Position numbers and translations under genes: made by a program. Positions 9,043 through 17,401 of a stretch of 64,000 bases of DNA are shown in pieces (position 1 is the stretch's first letter; every line of letters begins with the position of its first letter). This DNA is from Salinisphaera sp963835375 (GTDB taxonomy: Bacteria; Pseudomonadota; Gammaproteobacteria; Nevskiales; Salinisphaeraceae), in NCBI GenBank assembly GCA_963835375.1, contig CAWIGB010000021.1, positions 7,025-71,024 of the forward strand. Reading direction: 5' to 3'. Below the pieces are notes generated by a model. That model did no database searches. It saw only the letters and a list, made by a program, of their open reading frames with translations, and was not told the DNA's origin.

Positions 9043-9657
9043 ATGAAGATCTATGAAACCCGCCAGGCCCCGAACCCGCGACGGCTGCGTATCTTCCTGG
9101 CCGAAAAAGGCATCGACCTGGCCGACTTCGAGATCGAACAACTCGATCTCGCCGCTGGCGACAACCTGTCCGAGACGTTCAAGACCAAGAACCCGATGGG
9201 CGGCGTTCCGGTGCTCGAATTCGACGACGGCCATTGCCTGTCTGAATCGATGGCGATCTGCCGTTACTTCGAGGCCACCCATCCCGACCCGCCGCTGATG
9301 GGCGACTCGGCCGAATCGCAGGCCATGATCGAGATGTGGAACCGGCGTATGGAACTGCATCTGTTGTTGCCGGTGGCCATGGCGTTCCGGCACACGACTG
9401 GGCATTTCTCCGACCGGGAGGCCGTGTTTCCCGACTATGGCGCCGATCGCGCCAAGACCGCGACGAAGATGTTCGATTTTCTCGACCGCCACCTTGCCGA
9501 TGAAAGTCACATCGCGGGCGATGACTACACGGTGGCCGATATCACGGCGCTGGCGGCTATCGATTTCGCGCGCGTGATCGACTTGCGCATCGGCGATCGC
9601 CCGCATCTGGCAGCCTGGTACGAACGCGTCTCGGCGCGTCCCAGCGCGAAGGCATAG
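9043..9657 (+). CDS. Glutathione S-transferase family protein
   Basis: 204 aa. The N-terminal thioredoxin-like domain has MKIYETRQAPNPRRLRIFLAEKGI, the cis-proline region NPMGGVPVLEFDDG and the glutathione-binding LSESMAICRYFE. The C-terminal helical domain ends with YTVADITALAAIDFARVI and LAAWYERVSARPSAKA. Cytosolic GSTs conjugate glutathione to electrophiles; this subgroup often has an N-terminal serine or cysteine near residue 10, here replaced by NPRR, so activity is uncertain. Start at 9043 is fixed by AGGAG six bases upstream; the longer upstream reading is not supported. Confidence 0.9.
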   Translation: MKIYETRQAPNPRRLRIFLAEKGIDLADFEIEQLDLAAGDNLSETFKTKNPMGGVPVLEFDDGHCLSESMAICRYFEATHPDPPLMGDSAESQAMIEMWNRRMELHLLLPVAMAFRHTTGHFSDREAVFPDYGADRAKTATKMFDFLDRHLADESHIAGDDYTVADITALAAIDFARVIDLRIGDRPHLAAWYERVSARPSAKA

Positions 9658-9792
9658 TGCGTGTCGCGTTGTCGTGCGAGCGCCGCGTCGCTGCCCCGGA
9701 ATCGGGCCGGGCGGCGTTGCGCCCACGGATCGCTTGGCGGGGCCGGCCACGCGGGATAGCATGCCGGCCTCGCCCTTTCGCCGGAGCCGGTC

Positions 9793-10506
9793 ATGCGCCT
9801 GGAAGAACTCAGCCCGGAAGTCGTGGCCATCATCGTGGATATCGAAGGCACCGTCAGCGATGCCGGATTCACCCGCAATGTGCTCATTCCCTATGCCGAA
9901 GCTCATCTCGGACCCTGGATCGAGCGCAATGCCGAACGTCCCGACGTGGCCGAAGCGCTCGAAGCACTGGCCCAGGCGGCTGGCGAGCCCGAGGTGGATA
10001 TACCACGGCTGATCGAACTGGCCGAATTCGGCTTGGTCGAGCGCGATTCCGGCCCGGTCGCCGCCCTTTGTCACCTGCTGTGGCGTGACGCCTATCAGGC
10101 GTTCGATCTGACCGGCCACGTCTATGACGACGCCGTGGCAACGCTCCAGTCCTGGGCCGACGATCATCGCACGCTGTTCACGTACTCGGCCGCGCCCTCC
10201 GAAGCTCAGCGGCTGTTATTCGCCTACAGCGACTCCGGCGACCTCTCGAGCCTGTTCTCAGGCTTCTTCGATCGTCGCCTGGGCGCGAAGAAGAACGCCG
10301 ACAGCTATACCGCGATCGCGAAGACGCTCGGCGAGAATCCAGGTTCGCTGTTGTTCATATCGGACACCGGCGGCGAGCTCGATGCCGCCAAACAAGCCGG
10401 ACTGCAGACCTGCTGGATTGCCCGGGACGAGGAGACACGCGCGAAGGCCGAAGCGAACCAGGCCCACCAGAACGTGGTCTCGTTCTCGGAAATAGAGTTG
10501 TTATAG
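9793..10506 (+). CDS. mtnC: Enolase-phosphatase E1, methionine salvage
   Basis: 237 aa HAD-superfamily enzyme that enolises and dephosphorylates 2,3-diketo-5-methylthiopentyl-1-phosphate in the methionine salvage pathway. Seen: the diagnostic nucleophile motif VDIEGTVSD (residues 15-23), a FTYSAAPSEAQRLLF motif II region, FFDRRLGAKKNADSY with the conserved lysine, and the acidic FISDTGGELDAAKQAG motif. Length fits the family. It converges on mtnA with 139 bp between; mtnB and the acireductone dioxygenase gene are not in the window, so the pathway genes are partly scattered. Confidence 0.95.
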   Translation: MRLEELSPEVVAIIVDIEGTVSDAGFTRNVLIPYAEAHLGPWIERNAERPDVAEALEALAQAAGEPEVDIPRLIELAEFGLVERDSGPVAALCHLLWRDAYQAFDLTGHVYDDAVATLQSWADDHRTLFTYSAAPSEAQRLLFAYSDSGDLSSLFSGFFDRRLGAKKNADSYTAIAKTLGENPGSLLFISDTGGELDAAKQAGLQTCWIARDEETRAKAEANQAHQNVVSFSEIELL

Positions 10507-10645
10507 GCGAAGACATCGACCAAGTCGCTGGCCGTCAACAACCCGGAGGGCGCGCTCGAATCGGCGAGACGTTGCAGCGCCGCCTGCGCGACGAACGCCT
10601 CGTTGCCCACACCTTGTTCGAGGATACGGCGGGGTTGATTGCGGC

Positions 10646-11680
10646 CTACGCCCGCTGAGCCGCCTCGCGTAGCGCGTCGGCGGCGACCGCGGCACGATCG
10701 AACACACCGGCATCCAGAATCCAGTGCGTGATCAAGGCCGCCGGCGTGACGTCGAAGGCCGGATTGGCCACGGGGGCATCCGTAGGCGCCCAGCACAGAT
10801 CGCCGGCCGGCCCGCTCACCCCACGTACTTCATCGGCGGCGCGTTGCTCGATCTCGATATCGGCACCCGAGGCACAGGCCGGATCGAGCGTGGTGTGGGG
10901 CGCGGCTACAGCGAATGGAATACCGTGATAGTGGGCGGCCACGGCCAGCCCATAGGTCCCGATCTTGTTGGCCACATCGCCGTTGACCGCGATTCGATCG
11001 GCACCGACGATCACCCGGTCCACCTCGCCACGTGCCATGAGCGCCGCGGCCATGTTGTCGGTGATCAGCGTGTAGGGCACGCCCAGGGCGCCCAGCTCCC
11101 AGGCGGTGAGCCGGCCGCCCTGGAGCAACGGACGCGTCTCGTCGACCCAGACCGAGATGCCCTTGCCCTGTTCATGCGCACGGCGAATCACACCAACCGC
11201 TGTGCCGATGCCGGCCGTGGCCAGCCCACCAGTGTTGCAGTGGGTGAGTATGCGTTCGCCGCCCGCGATCAGCGCCGCGCCATGCTCGCCCATGGCGTTG
11301 CATAGCGCGACGTCATCATCGGCCAAATCATCGGCGGCCTCGACCAGCGCCCGGCGCCAGTCCGAACCGACCATGGACCGGCGCAGAACGTCCATTGCAT
11401 TCGAGAGATTGACCGCGGTGGGCCGGGCCGAGCGCAGGATTTCTATCGCCTCGATCAGCGTATCGCGATCGTCGCCGGCCTCGGCGCGTACCGCAACCAT
11501 AAGGGCCGCGGCAATAGCGATCAGCGGCGCGCCGCGAACCCGCAGCGTCTGGATCGCCTCCAGCATCGCCCCGACTGTCTCGATCGCAAGCCATTGTTCA
11601 ACGTGCGGCAGCCGCGACTGGTCCAGCAATTCAAGCCGGCCCGCAGCAACGGTCAGCCCCAGCCCTCGACGATCGCGCAT
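10646..11680 (-). CDS. mtnA: Methylthioribose-1-phosphate isomerase
   Basis: 344 aa, converting 5-methylthioribose-1-phosphate to the ribulose form in methionine salvage. Seen: IQTLRVRGAPLIAIAAALM near the N-terminus, the catalytic-cysteine motif LTHCNTGGLATAGIGTA, VDETRPLLQGGRLTAWEL, the acidic VIVGADRIAVNGDVANKIGTY motif, and the C-terminal NPAFDVTPAALITHWI typical of the eIF2B-like fold. Start at ATG 11680. It faces mtnC tail to tail, and ten bases separate its start from the stop of the reconstructed manB reading frame at 11691. Confidence 0.95.
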   Translation of the reverse strand: MRDRRGLGLTVAAGRLELLDQSRLPHVEQWLAIETVGAMLEAIQTLRVRGAPLIAIAAALMVAVRAEAGDDRDTLIEAIEILRSARPTAVNLSNAMDVLRRSMVGSDWRRALVEAADDLADDDVALCNAMGEHGAALIAGGERILTHCNTGGLATAGIGTAVGVIRRAHEQGKGISVWVDETRPLLQGGRLTAWELGALGVPYTLITDNMAAALMARGEVDRVIVGADRIAVNGDVANKIGTYGLAVAAHYHGIPFAVAAPHTTLDPACASGADIEIEQRAADEVRGVSGPAGDLCWAPTDAPVANPAFDVTPAALITHWILDAGVFDRAAVAADALREAAQRA

Positions 11681-11690
11681 GAGCCCCGAA

Positions 11691-13054
11691 CTAAGCCGTG
11701 CCGCCGACGCGGCGGAGCAGCTCGTCGGTCTTTTGCCGCAACAGCGACTTGTCGCCGCGTGTTTCGACGTTGAGCCGGATCACCGGTTCGGTGTTGGACT
11801 TGCGCAGATTGAAGCGCCATTCGCCGAAATCCATCGACAGCCCGTCGACATGTTCCACGCTCTGGGCCGACTCGGCGTAATGGGCTTCCATATCGGCCAT
11901 CACCGCGTCGGCATCCTCGACCTCGCGATTGATCTCGCCGGAGGCCGGGAACGCGGCGATGCGTTCCTTGACCAGCGTCGACAGGCCCTTGCCGGTTTCG
12001 CGAGATCAGCTGGGCGATGACCAGCCACGGCAGATGGCCGTTGTCGGCATAGGAGAACTCGCGGAAATAGTGGTGCGCGCTCATCTCGCCGCCATACAGC
12101 GCATCGTTCTCGCGCATGACCTGCTTCATGAACGAATGGCCGGATTTGGATTCCACCGCGCGGCCGCCCGCTTCCTCGACCTGGGCGAGCGTGTTCCAGA
12201 TCAGGCGCGGATCGTGAACGATGGCCTCGCCCGGGTTCATCTTCAGCAGCATCTGCGCGATCAGGCCCACGACGTAGTAGCCCTCGATGAACTCGCCGTG
12301 CTCGTCGAAGAAGAAGCAGCGGTCGAAGTCGCCGTCCCAGGCGACGCCGAAATCCGCGCCCGCTTCGCGTACCACCTTGGAGGTCGCCTCGCGGTTTTCC
12401 GACCAGCAGCGGGTTGGGCACGCCGTTGGGCAGCTCGCCGTCGGGCTCGAACTGCATGCGCACGAATCTCGAACGGCAGCTTTTCGGCGAGTTTTTCCAC
12501 CACCAGCCCGGCACAGCCGTTGCCCGGATTGACCACGATCTTGAGCGGCTTGAAGTTCTCGGGCTTGATCTGGGCCAGCAGGAAGTCGACGTAGTCATCG
12601 CGCTGATCGAGCGTGCGGCGCTCGCCGCGCGTGGCGGCCGGCGTGACGTCGTCGTCGTGCACGCGGCGCTCGATATCGGCCAGACCGGTATCGGCGGAGA
12701 TCGGCTTGGCCTGTTCGCGCACGAACTTCAGGCCGTTGTAATCCTTGGGGTTATGGCTGGCGGTGACCATGACGCCGCCGTCCGCCTCCTGCGAGAACAC
12801 GCCGTAATAGACTTCTTCGGTCCCACAGAGGCCGATATCGAGCACGTCGGCGCCAGCCGTCGGTCAGCCCGTCGATCAGGGCGTCGGCCAGTTCCGGGCT
12901 CGACAGCCGCATGTCGCGGCCCGACCACGACGGTCTTCGCGCCCAGTTCGGCGACAAACGCCCGACCGATGCGACGCGCCAGGGCGGCGTCGAGTTCATC
13001 GGGAACGCGTGCGCGTACGTCGTACGCCTTGAAGAACGGATAATACTGGCCCAT
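11691..13054 (-). CDS. manB: Phosphomannomutase (CpsG type), frameshifted in this sequence
   Basis: Alpha-D-phosphohexomutase converting mannose-6-phosphate to mannose-1-phosphate for GDP-mannose. Seen across several frames: start MGQYYPFFKAYDVRARVPDEL, VVVGRDMRLSSPELADAL, the phosphoserine motif VMVTASHNPKDYNGLKFVRE, the metal-binding WDGDFDRCFFFDEHGEF, sugar-binding GEMSAHHYFREF, and the phosphate-binding KSNTEPVIRLNVETRGD near the end. At least five frameshifts are needed (near 12915, 12850, 12465, 12400 and 12005). Conservation of every motif argues for sequencing errors rather than a dead gene. AAAGGAG lies upstream of ATG 13054. It follows manC in an operon. Confidence 0.9.
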
Positions 13055-13084
13055 CGGGCGTGCTCCTTTAGGTGTCGGGGCGGC

Positions 13085-14544
13085 TCAGTGCTCGTGCCCG
13101 GCGCCGCGCCGGTGTCGTGTTCTTCCAACTCGGGCCGGCCGTAGACGTCGTCGTAACGCACGATGTCGTCCTCGCCCAGATAGCTGCCGGATTGCACTTC
13201 GATCAGGTCGAGTTCTACCTTGCCCGGGTTTTCCAGTCGATGAACGGCGCCCAGCGGGATGTAGGTCGACTGGTTTTCGGTCAGCAGCATTTCGCGCTCG
13301 TCGCAGGTGACCTTGGCGGTACCGTGCACCACGATCCAGTGTTCGGCCCGGTGATGATGCGACTGCAGCGACAGACGGCCGCCCGGCGTGACCCGGATAT
13401 GCTTGACCTGGAAGCGCGGCCCGGCCGCGATCTGCTGGTAGCGAGCCCCAGGGCCGGTACGACTTGCGATGCGCGGTGGCCTCGCTGCGGCCGGCGCGCA
13501 TCCAGCTTCGCCACCAGCGTCTTGATGTCCTGCTCGCGCGAGCGATCGGCGACCAGCACGGCGTCCGGGGTTTCGATGATGATCTGATCGCGCGTGCCGA
13601 GCGCGGCCACCAGCCGGCCTTCGCTACGGACCACGCAGTCGTCGCTATCCTCGAGCCAGACGTCGCCGATCGCGCTGTTGCCGCGTGAGTCCAGCCCCAC
13701 CGCGCGGGCGACCGCGGTCCAACTGCCCAGATCCGACCAGGCGACATCCAGTTCGGCCATGACGGCGCGATCAGTCTTTTCCATCACCGCATAGTCGATC
13801 GAATCGGCGCGCACGGCTTCGAAGCTGGCCTTGTCCAGACGCAGGAAATCGATGTCGGTGGTCGCCTTCTCGTAGGCCGCGGCGACGCCGTCGAAGATAT
13901 CGCGCGCATGCTCGGCCAGCAGTTCGAGATAATCGCTCGCCCGGAACATGAACATGCCGCTGTTCCAGTAGTGATCGCCCGCGGCGAGGAACTGCTCGCG
14001 CGGTCTCGGCATCGGGCTTTTCGACGAAGGCATCGACCACGCGCACACCCTCGGATACCGGCGCGCCGGCGCGGATATAGCCATAGCCCGTCTCCGGGCG
14101 ATCGGGCGTAACTCCGAACAGCGCCAGACGTCCGGCGCCGGTCGCCGCGCGGGCACGCTCGATGGTGGCAACGAACCCGGCCTGATCGGCCACCGCGTGA
14201 TCGGTCGGCAGCACCAGCAGTTCCACGTCGTCGCCGTGGCGCGCACGAGCCTCGAAAGCCGCCGCCGCCACCGCGGCGGCGGTGTTGCGGGGTGCCGGCT
14301 CCAGGATGATCCGCCCGCTGTGCCCGGCGCCGTGCATCTGTTCAGCGATCACGAAGCGATGCGCTTCGCTGCCGATGGCCAGTGCATCGCCGAGATCGTC
14401 CAGCGTACGCAGGCGCTCGAGCGTGGCCGACAACAGGCTCGTCTCGCCGCCGGCCAACGGCAGGAACTGCTTCGGCCGACTCTGGCGCGAGGCCGGCCAG
14501 AGTCGCGTGCCGGTGCCGCCAGCAAGAAGAACGGGAATGAGCAT
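13085..14544 (-). CDS. manC: Mannose-1-phosphate guanylyltransferase / mannose-6-phosphate isomerase, frameshifted
   Basis: Bifunctional type II enzyme (AlgA/CpsB/ManC family) making GDP-mannose. The N-terminal nucleotidyltransferase starts at ATG 14544 with IPVLLAGGTGTRLWPASR and QFLPLAGG, continues with LEPAPRNTAAAVAAAA and VEKPD, then YWNSGMFMFRASDYLELL. The C-terminal cupin has RKSYRPWG, PLGAVHRLENPG and LDLIEVQSGSYLGEDDIVRYDDVYGR. Frameshifts lie near 14000, 13490, 13440 and 13095; the last sets the stop at 13085, giving a C-terminus ending GHEH. Motif conservation implies sequence errors. Upstream of manB by about 30 bp, forming a manC-manB operon feeding exopolysaccharide or LPS synthesis. 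Confidence 0.9.
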
Positions 14545-14659
14545 GAAAACCCCTGGGCGTCTGAATGAGTCAAGCCGGCTAAGAGCGCAGTCGCCTGCCG
14601 TTGCGACGCTATGATACAAACGACGCCGTGCATGGCGCCATGCAGAGCCCGATATCGCC

Positions 14660-15313
14660 TCAGCCGCCGGTTTTGGCGCCCGCGCCGCGCGACCGATCGA
14701 TCAGATAATCCACAACCTTGAGCATCCGTTCGTTGCTGCCGGCCACGCGGCCGCTCGTCCAGTAATGCCCGGCCACACTGATGCTCGGCACTGCCATGAC
14801 CGGGTAGCGCTGCATGCGGGCCGCTATGGCCTGCACTTTCTGATCGACCGCGGGGCTGTGGTAAACCTTGTCGAAACGCTGTCCGTCGACGCCGTGGGCC
14901 ACCATGAACCGGCGCATCTGGCCTTCGCTGGAAAGCGGCTTGCCGTCCTCGTGAATCGCGTCGAAGATCTGATCGTGCAGGCGATCGACCACGCCGAGTT
15001 TCACTTCGGTGTAGTACAGGCGCGCATAGGGCTGCGAACCCGGGCCGAACAGGACCGGCACACGATGGAAAGCAATGTCCGGATGCTGCTTGCGCCAGGC
15101 GTTGAGCTCGGGCTCGAAGTGGAAACAGTGCGGGCAACTGTAGAGAAAGAACTCGGTCACCCGGACCGCGCCATGGTTATCAGACGGACCCGCCGAATCG
15201 GCGACCTTGTAATCCTCGCCGGTCACGTAACGCGAGATCAGGCTTTGCGCCGAAGCCGGCACACAGAGGGACAAGCCGACAAGAGCCAGCAGGGCGATCG
15301 ATCGATTCAACAT
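14660..15313 (-). CDS. dsbA: Thiol:disulfide interchange protein DsbA
   Basis: 217 aa periplasmic oxidase that introduces disulfides into secreted proteins. Seen: signal peptide (residues 1-22, ending PASAQS), the thioredoxin-like active site CPHC (Cys60-Cys63) within FFLYSCPHCFHFEPEL, an inserted helical domain, and the cis-proline loop MAVPSISVAG near residue 175. Length matches DsbA. It is divergent from engB, with 83 bp between starts. In Escherichia coli and Pseudomonas dsbA also lies close to the polA-engB region, so synteny supports the call. Confidence 0.95.
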   Translation of the reverse strand: MLNRSIALLALVGLSLCVPASAQSLISRYVTGEDYKVADSAGPSDNHGAVRVTEFFLYSCPHCFHFEPELNAWRKQHPDIAFHRVPVLFGPGSQPYARLYYTEVKLGVVDRLHDQIFDAIHEDGKPLSSEGQMRRFMVAHGVDGQRFDKVYHSPAVDQKVQAIAARMQRYPVMAVPSISVAGHYWTSGRVAGSNERMLKVVDYLIDRSRGAGAKTGG

Positions 15314-15396
15314 GCGCTGTTATTCCCCGCAAATGGTGGCCGGCAGGCGCAGCATTCCGGTTCGCTATCCAACGTCCGGGCGCGCCAGCACTTATA

Positions 15397-16059
15397 ATGG
15401 CCGAGCGTCGTTACACTACCAGCCCGGCCGAATTGATGCCCGAACTCACCGCCCGCGATTTCCGAACCATGCGCTTTCTGCTGTCGGCGCCCAAATTGTC
15501 CGCGTTGCCCGCGGCCGATCGTTGCGAGATCGCCTTCGCGGGACGCTCGAACGCTGGCAAATCGAGCGCGCTCAACGCCTTGTGCGAACAAGGCAATCTG
15601 GCACGCACCAGCAAGACGCCAGGGCGCACTCAGGCCATCAACTTCTTCGAGAACGAGCGCCTTCGGTTCGCCGATCTGCCCGGCTACGGGTTCGCTCGTG
15701 TACCGCCGGCGATCAAGGCGGAGTGGGGGGCACTGATCGAAGGCTACCTGGCCAAACGCGAAACCCTGAGCGGCGTGGTACTGATCATGGATGCGCGCCG
15801 GCCGCTCCTGGATTTCGATCGCCAGCTCATTGAATGGGGCGCCGCGTACGGTTTGTCTTTCCATCTGGTGCTGACCAAGGCCGACAAGCTCTCACGCAAC
15901 GACCAACATAATATCCTTCGTCGGACCCGTGCCGCGGTCGATGGCGCGACCGCGCAGTTGTTCTCCTCCAGCAAGCGCATCGGCATCGATGAAGCACGAA
16001 CAGCTATTTCGGCGCTCGTCCCAGAGCCCGACGATGAGCCTGGAGAAACCGCCGACTGA
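15397..16059 (+). CDS. engB: Ribosome biogenesis GTPase EngB (YihA/YsxC)
   Basis: TRAFAC GTPase needed for 50S subunit assembly; 220 aa. Seen: G1 GRSNAGKSS (residues 49-57), G2 region TSKTPGRTQ, G3 DLPGYGF, G4 TKAD, and a C-terminal FSSSKRIGIDEAR. Start is uncertain: ATG 15397 sits inside TATAAT (15393-15398), a perfect -10 hexamer without a good -35; the in-frame ATG 15436 (MPELTARDFRTM) would give a protein closer to the Escherichia coli length. The convergent arrangement with polA, with a non-coding gap between, matches the spf (Spot 42) locus. Confidence 0.93.
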   Translation: MAERRYTTSPAELMPELTARDFRTMRFLLSAPKLSALPAADRCEIAFAGRSNAGKSSALNALCEQGNLARTSKTPGRTQAINFFENERLRFADLPGYGFARVPPAIKAEWGALIEGYLAKRETLSGVVLIMDARRPLLDFDRQLIEWGAAYGLSFHLVLTKADKLSRNDQHNILRRTRAAVDGATAQLFSSSKRIGIDEARTAISALVPEPDDEPGETAD

Positions 16060-16479
16060 ACCACGGGCCTGTTGATGCTTCATACAAGCGTCGCGTTGGC
16101 CCCCAGACCCCGGCAGGCAAGGCGCGAACGGCCGGTCGTGGCAGCCACGGTCAAGGCGAACGACACCGCGTAAGCGGGCATTGGGTTTTTCGAGAAGCAC
16201 CAACGTTTCGGGACAGCGGCTCCTGTGCCGCAATACAGTATGACGACCCGCTCGCGCAGACGCGCTACGCCACGCCCGCTACGCCTCGACTTGCGGCACA
16301 ACAGCCTGTGGCGCGGCTTTGTACAGGACGGCAACAAGCCAGCGACGTACGCGGAAACTCCGTTGCCGATCAGTACGTTCGTCGAGCCACACCGACCACT
16401 TATCGGCAAAACGGCCTCAGGTGTCGACCTGGGCGATCGATTGTGCGATAAATCGTGACAAGGGTTACGCACAGGGTAT
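16060..16479. other. Non-coding stretch between engB and the sRNA array
   Basis: About 420 bp with no supported gene. It opens with GGGCCTGTTGATG (16065-16077), a motif related to sequences at 20541-20560 and 22284-22296. A GC-rich, low-complexity segment follows (GCGCAGACGCGCTACGCCACGCCCGCTACG). Short open frames here lack start signals and look random. Confidence 0.6.
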
Positions 16480-16585
16480 AAAAAAGCCCCGCGCGACGAG
16501 GGGAGCGTCGCCGGGGCGATCAGTCCGATCCTTGGGGGGACCGGATGTTACCGCTCAGGGAGAAAAGCGGGCAGGTTGAGTTTAC
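16480..16585 (-). ncRNA. Candidate sRNA copy 1 (degenerate)
   Basis: Minus-strand unit. Terminator: hairpin 16486-16517 (GCCCCGGCGACG...CGTCGC-CGGGGC) followed by six T (16480-16485). Upstream stem-loops: ATCCGGT-CCCCCCAAGG-ATCGGA, weakened by wobble, and the invariant CCGCT...AGCGG hairpin. The 5' stem present in the other copies is lost here (CTGTAAACTCAACCTG does not pair). The promoter has GAACTT (16617-16622) and TCTATA (16592-16597), but about 19 bp apart instead of 16. It reads as a decaying copy that may be silent. Confidence 0.55.
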
Positions 16586-16674
16586 AGAGACTATAGACGC
16601 CGAGGCTGACCGGACGAAGTTCCCGCACGCACCTAAAAAAATCCGGGAGCGGATCAGGGCGCTGGGGAGCGCCC

Positions 16675-16776
16675 AAAAAAATGCCCCGACGGTCGGGGGA
16701 AACCGTCGGGGCGGATCCGGTCTAGGGGGGAACCGGATGATGCCGCTCAGGGAGAAAAGCGGGCAGGCTTGGCCTG
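16675..16776 (-). ncRNA. Candidate sigma-E-type sRNA copy 2
   Basis: About 102 nt on the minus strand. Promoter: GAACTT at 16805-16810, 16-bp spacer, TCTATAG at 16782-16788. RNA order: 5' stem GCAGGC-CAA-GCCTGC, hairpin CCGCT with loop TTTCTCCCTG and AGCGG, hairpin ATCCGGT-TCCCCCCTAG-ACCGGAT, then terminator stem GCCCCGACGGT/ACCGTCGGGGC (16683-16712) and seven T (16675-16681). The last three loops are C-rich. Boundaries are predicted from promoter and terminator only. Confidence 0.75.
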
Positions 16777-16861
16777 CAGAACTATAGACGCCGAGGCTGA
16801 CCCGAAGTTCCCACCGCATCAAAAAAAAATCGGGAGCGGATCGGGGCGCTGGGGAGCGCCC

Positions 16862-16964
16862 AAAAAAATGCCCCGACGGTCGGGGGAAACCGTCGGGGCG
16901 GATCCGGTCTTAGGGGGGAACCGGATGATGCCGCTCAGGGAGAAAAGCGGGCAGGCTTGGCCTG
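16862..16964 (-). ncRNA. Candidate sigma-E-type sRNA copy 3
   Basis: About 103 nt, nearly identical to copy 2. Promoter: GAACTT at 16993-16998, 16-bp spacer, TCTATAG at 16970-16976. Same stems, with one extra base in the third loop (TCCCCCCTAAG). Terminator hairpin 16870-16899 and seven T (16862-16868). Confidence 0.75.
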
Positions 16965-17051
16965 CAGAACTATAGACGCCGAGGCTGACCCGAAGTTCCC
17001 ACCGCATCAAAAAAAATATCGGGAGCGGATCGGGGCCGCTGGGGAGCGCCC

Positions 17052-17156
17052 AAAAAAATGCCCCGACGGTCGGGGGAAACCGTCGGGGCGGATCCGGTCT
17101 TTGGGGGGGAACCGGATGTTACCGCTCAGGGAGAAAAGCGGGTAAGCGTTTCGCTT
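17052..17156 (-). ncRNA. Candidate sigma-E-type sRNA copy 4
   Basis: About 105 nt. Promoter diverged but compatible: AAACTT at 17185-17190, 16-bp spacer, TCTCA at 17164-17168. The 5' stem is GTAAGCG-AAA-CGCTTAC, different bases from the other copies but fully paired. It keeps the invariant CCGCT/AGCGG hairpin, an ATCCGGT/ACCGGAT hairpin with a seven-C loop, and the same terminator (17060-17089) with seven T (17052-17058). Confidence 0.72.
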
Positions 17157-17281
17157 ACATGGATGAGACTGCGGATGGGTCGGAAAGTTTCAAGACAATT
17201 CAAATTTTTTTTGAACCGTTCGCATCGACCCTCCGATCAGGCCGAATATCGGCCGCGGGTCGGCCACGCTTGGGGATGCTG

Positions 17282-17401
17282 AAAAAAAGAAGCCCCGACA
17301 GCAGGGGGAATTGCCGTCGGGGCAAACAGTCCGGTTCTTGGGGGAAACCGGATTGGGGGTTACCGCTCAGGGAGAAAAGCGGGCAAGCAGCAATGTGCTT
17401 G
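17282..17401 (-). ncRNA. Candidate sigma-E-type sRNA copy 5, nearest polA
   Basis: About 120 nt. The clearest promoter: GGAACTT with GAACTT at 17430-17435, 16-bp spacer, TCTTA at 17409-17413. 5' stem GCAAGCA-CATTGC-TGCTTGC, invariant CCGCT/AGCGG hairpin, TCCGGTT-TCCCCCAAG-AACCGGA hairpin, terminator stem GCCCCGACGGCA/TGCTGTCGGGGC (17292-17323) and a T-run at 17282-17288. Position and strand correspond to spf (Spot 42) or ErsA downstream of polA, so this may be the founding copy. Confidence 0.75.

Noticed and set aside
10503..10658. Possible remnant reading IGETLQRRLRDERLVAHTLFE between mtnC and mtnA
   Set aside because: No start codon, no recognisable family, and it overlaps mtnA on the other strand. 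Probably chance.
16545..17145. Plus-strand open frames in the repeat array (MLPLREKSGQ-type peptides repeated three times)
   Set aside because: They arise from repeated hairpin sequence, lack ribosome-binding sites and contain low-complexity runs. The terminators and promoters point to the minus strand.
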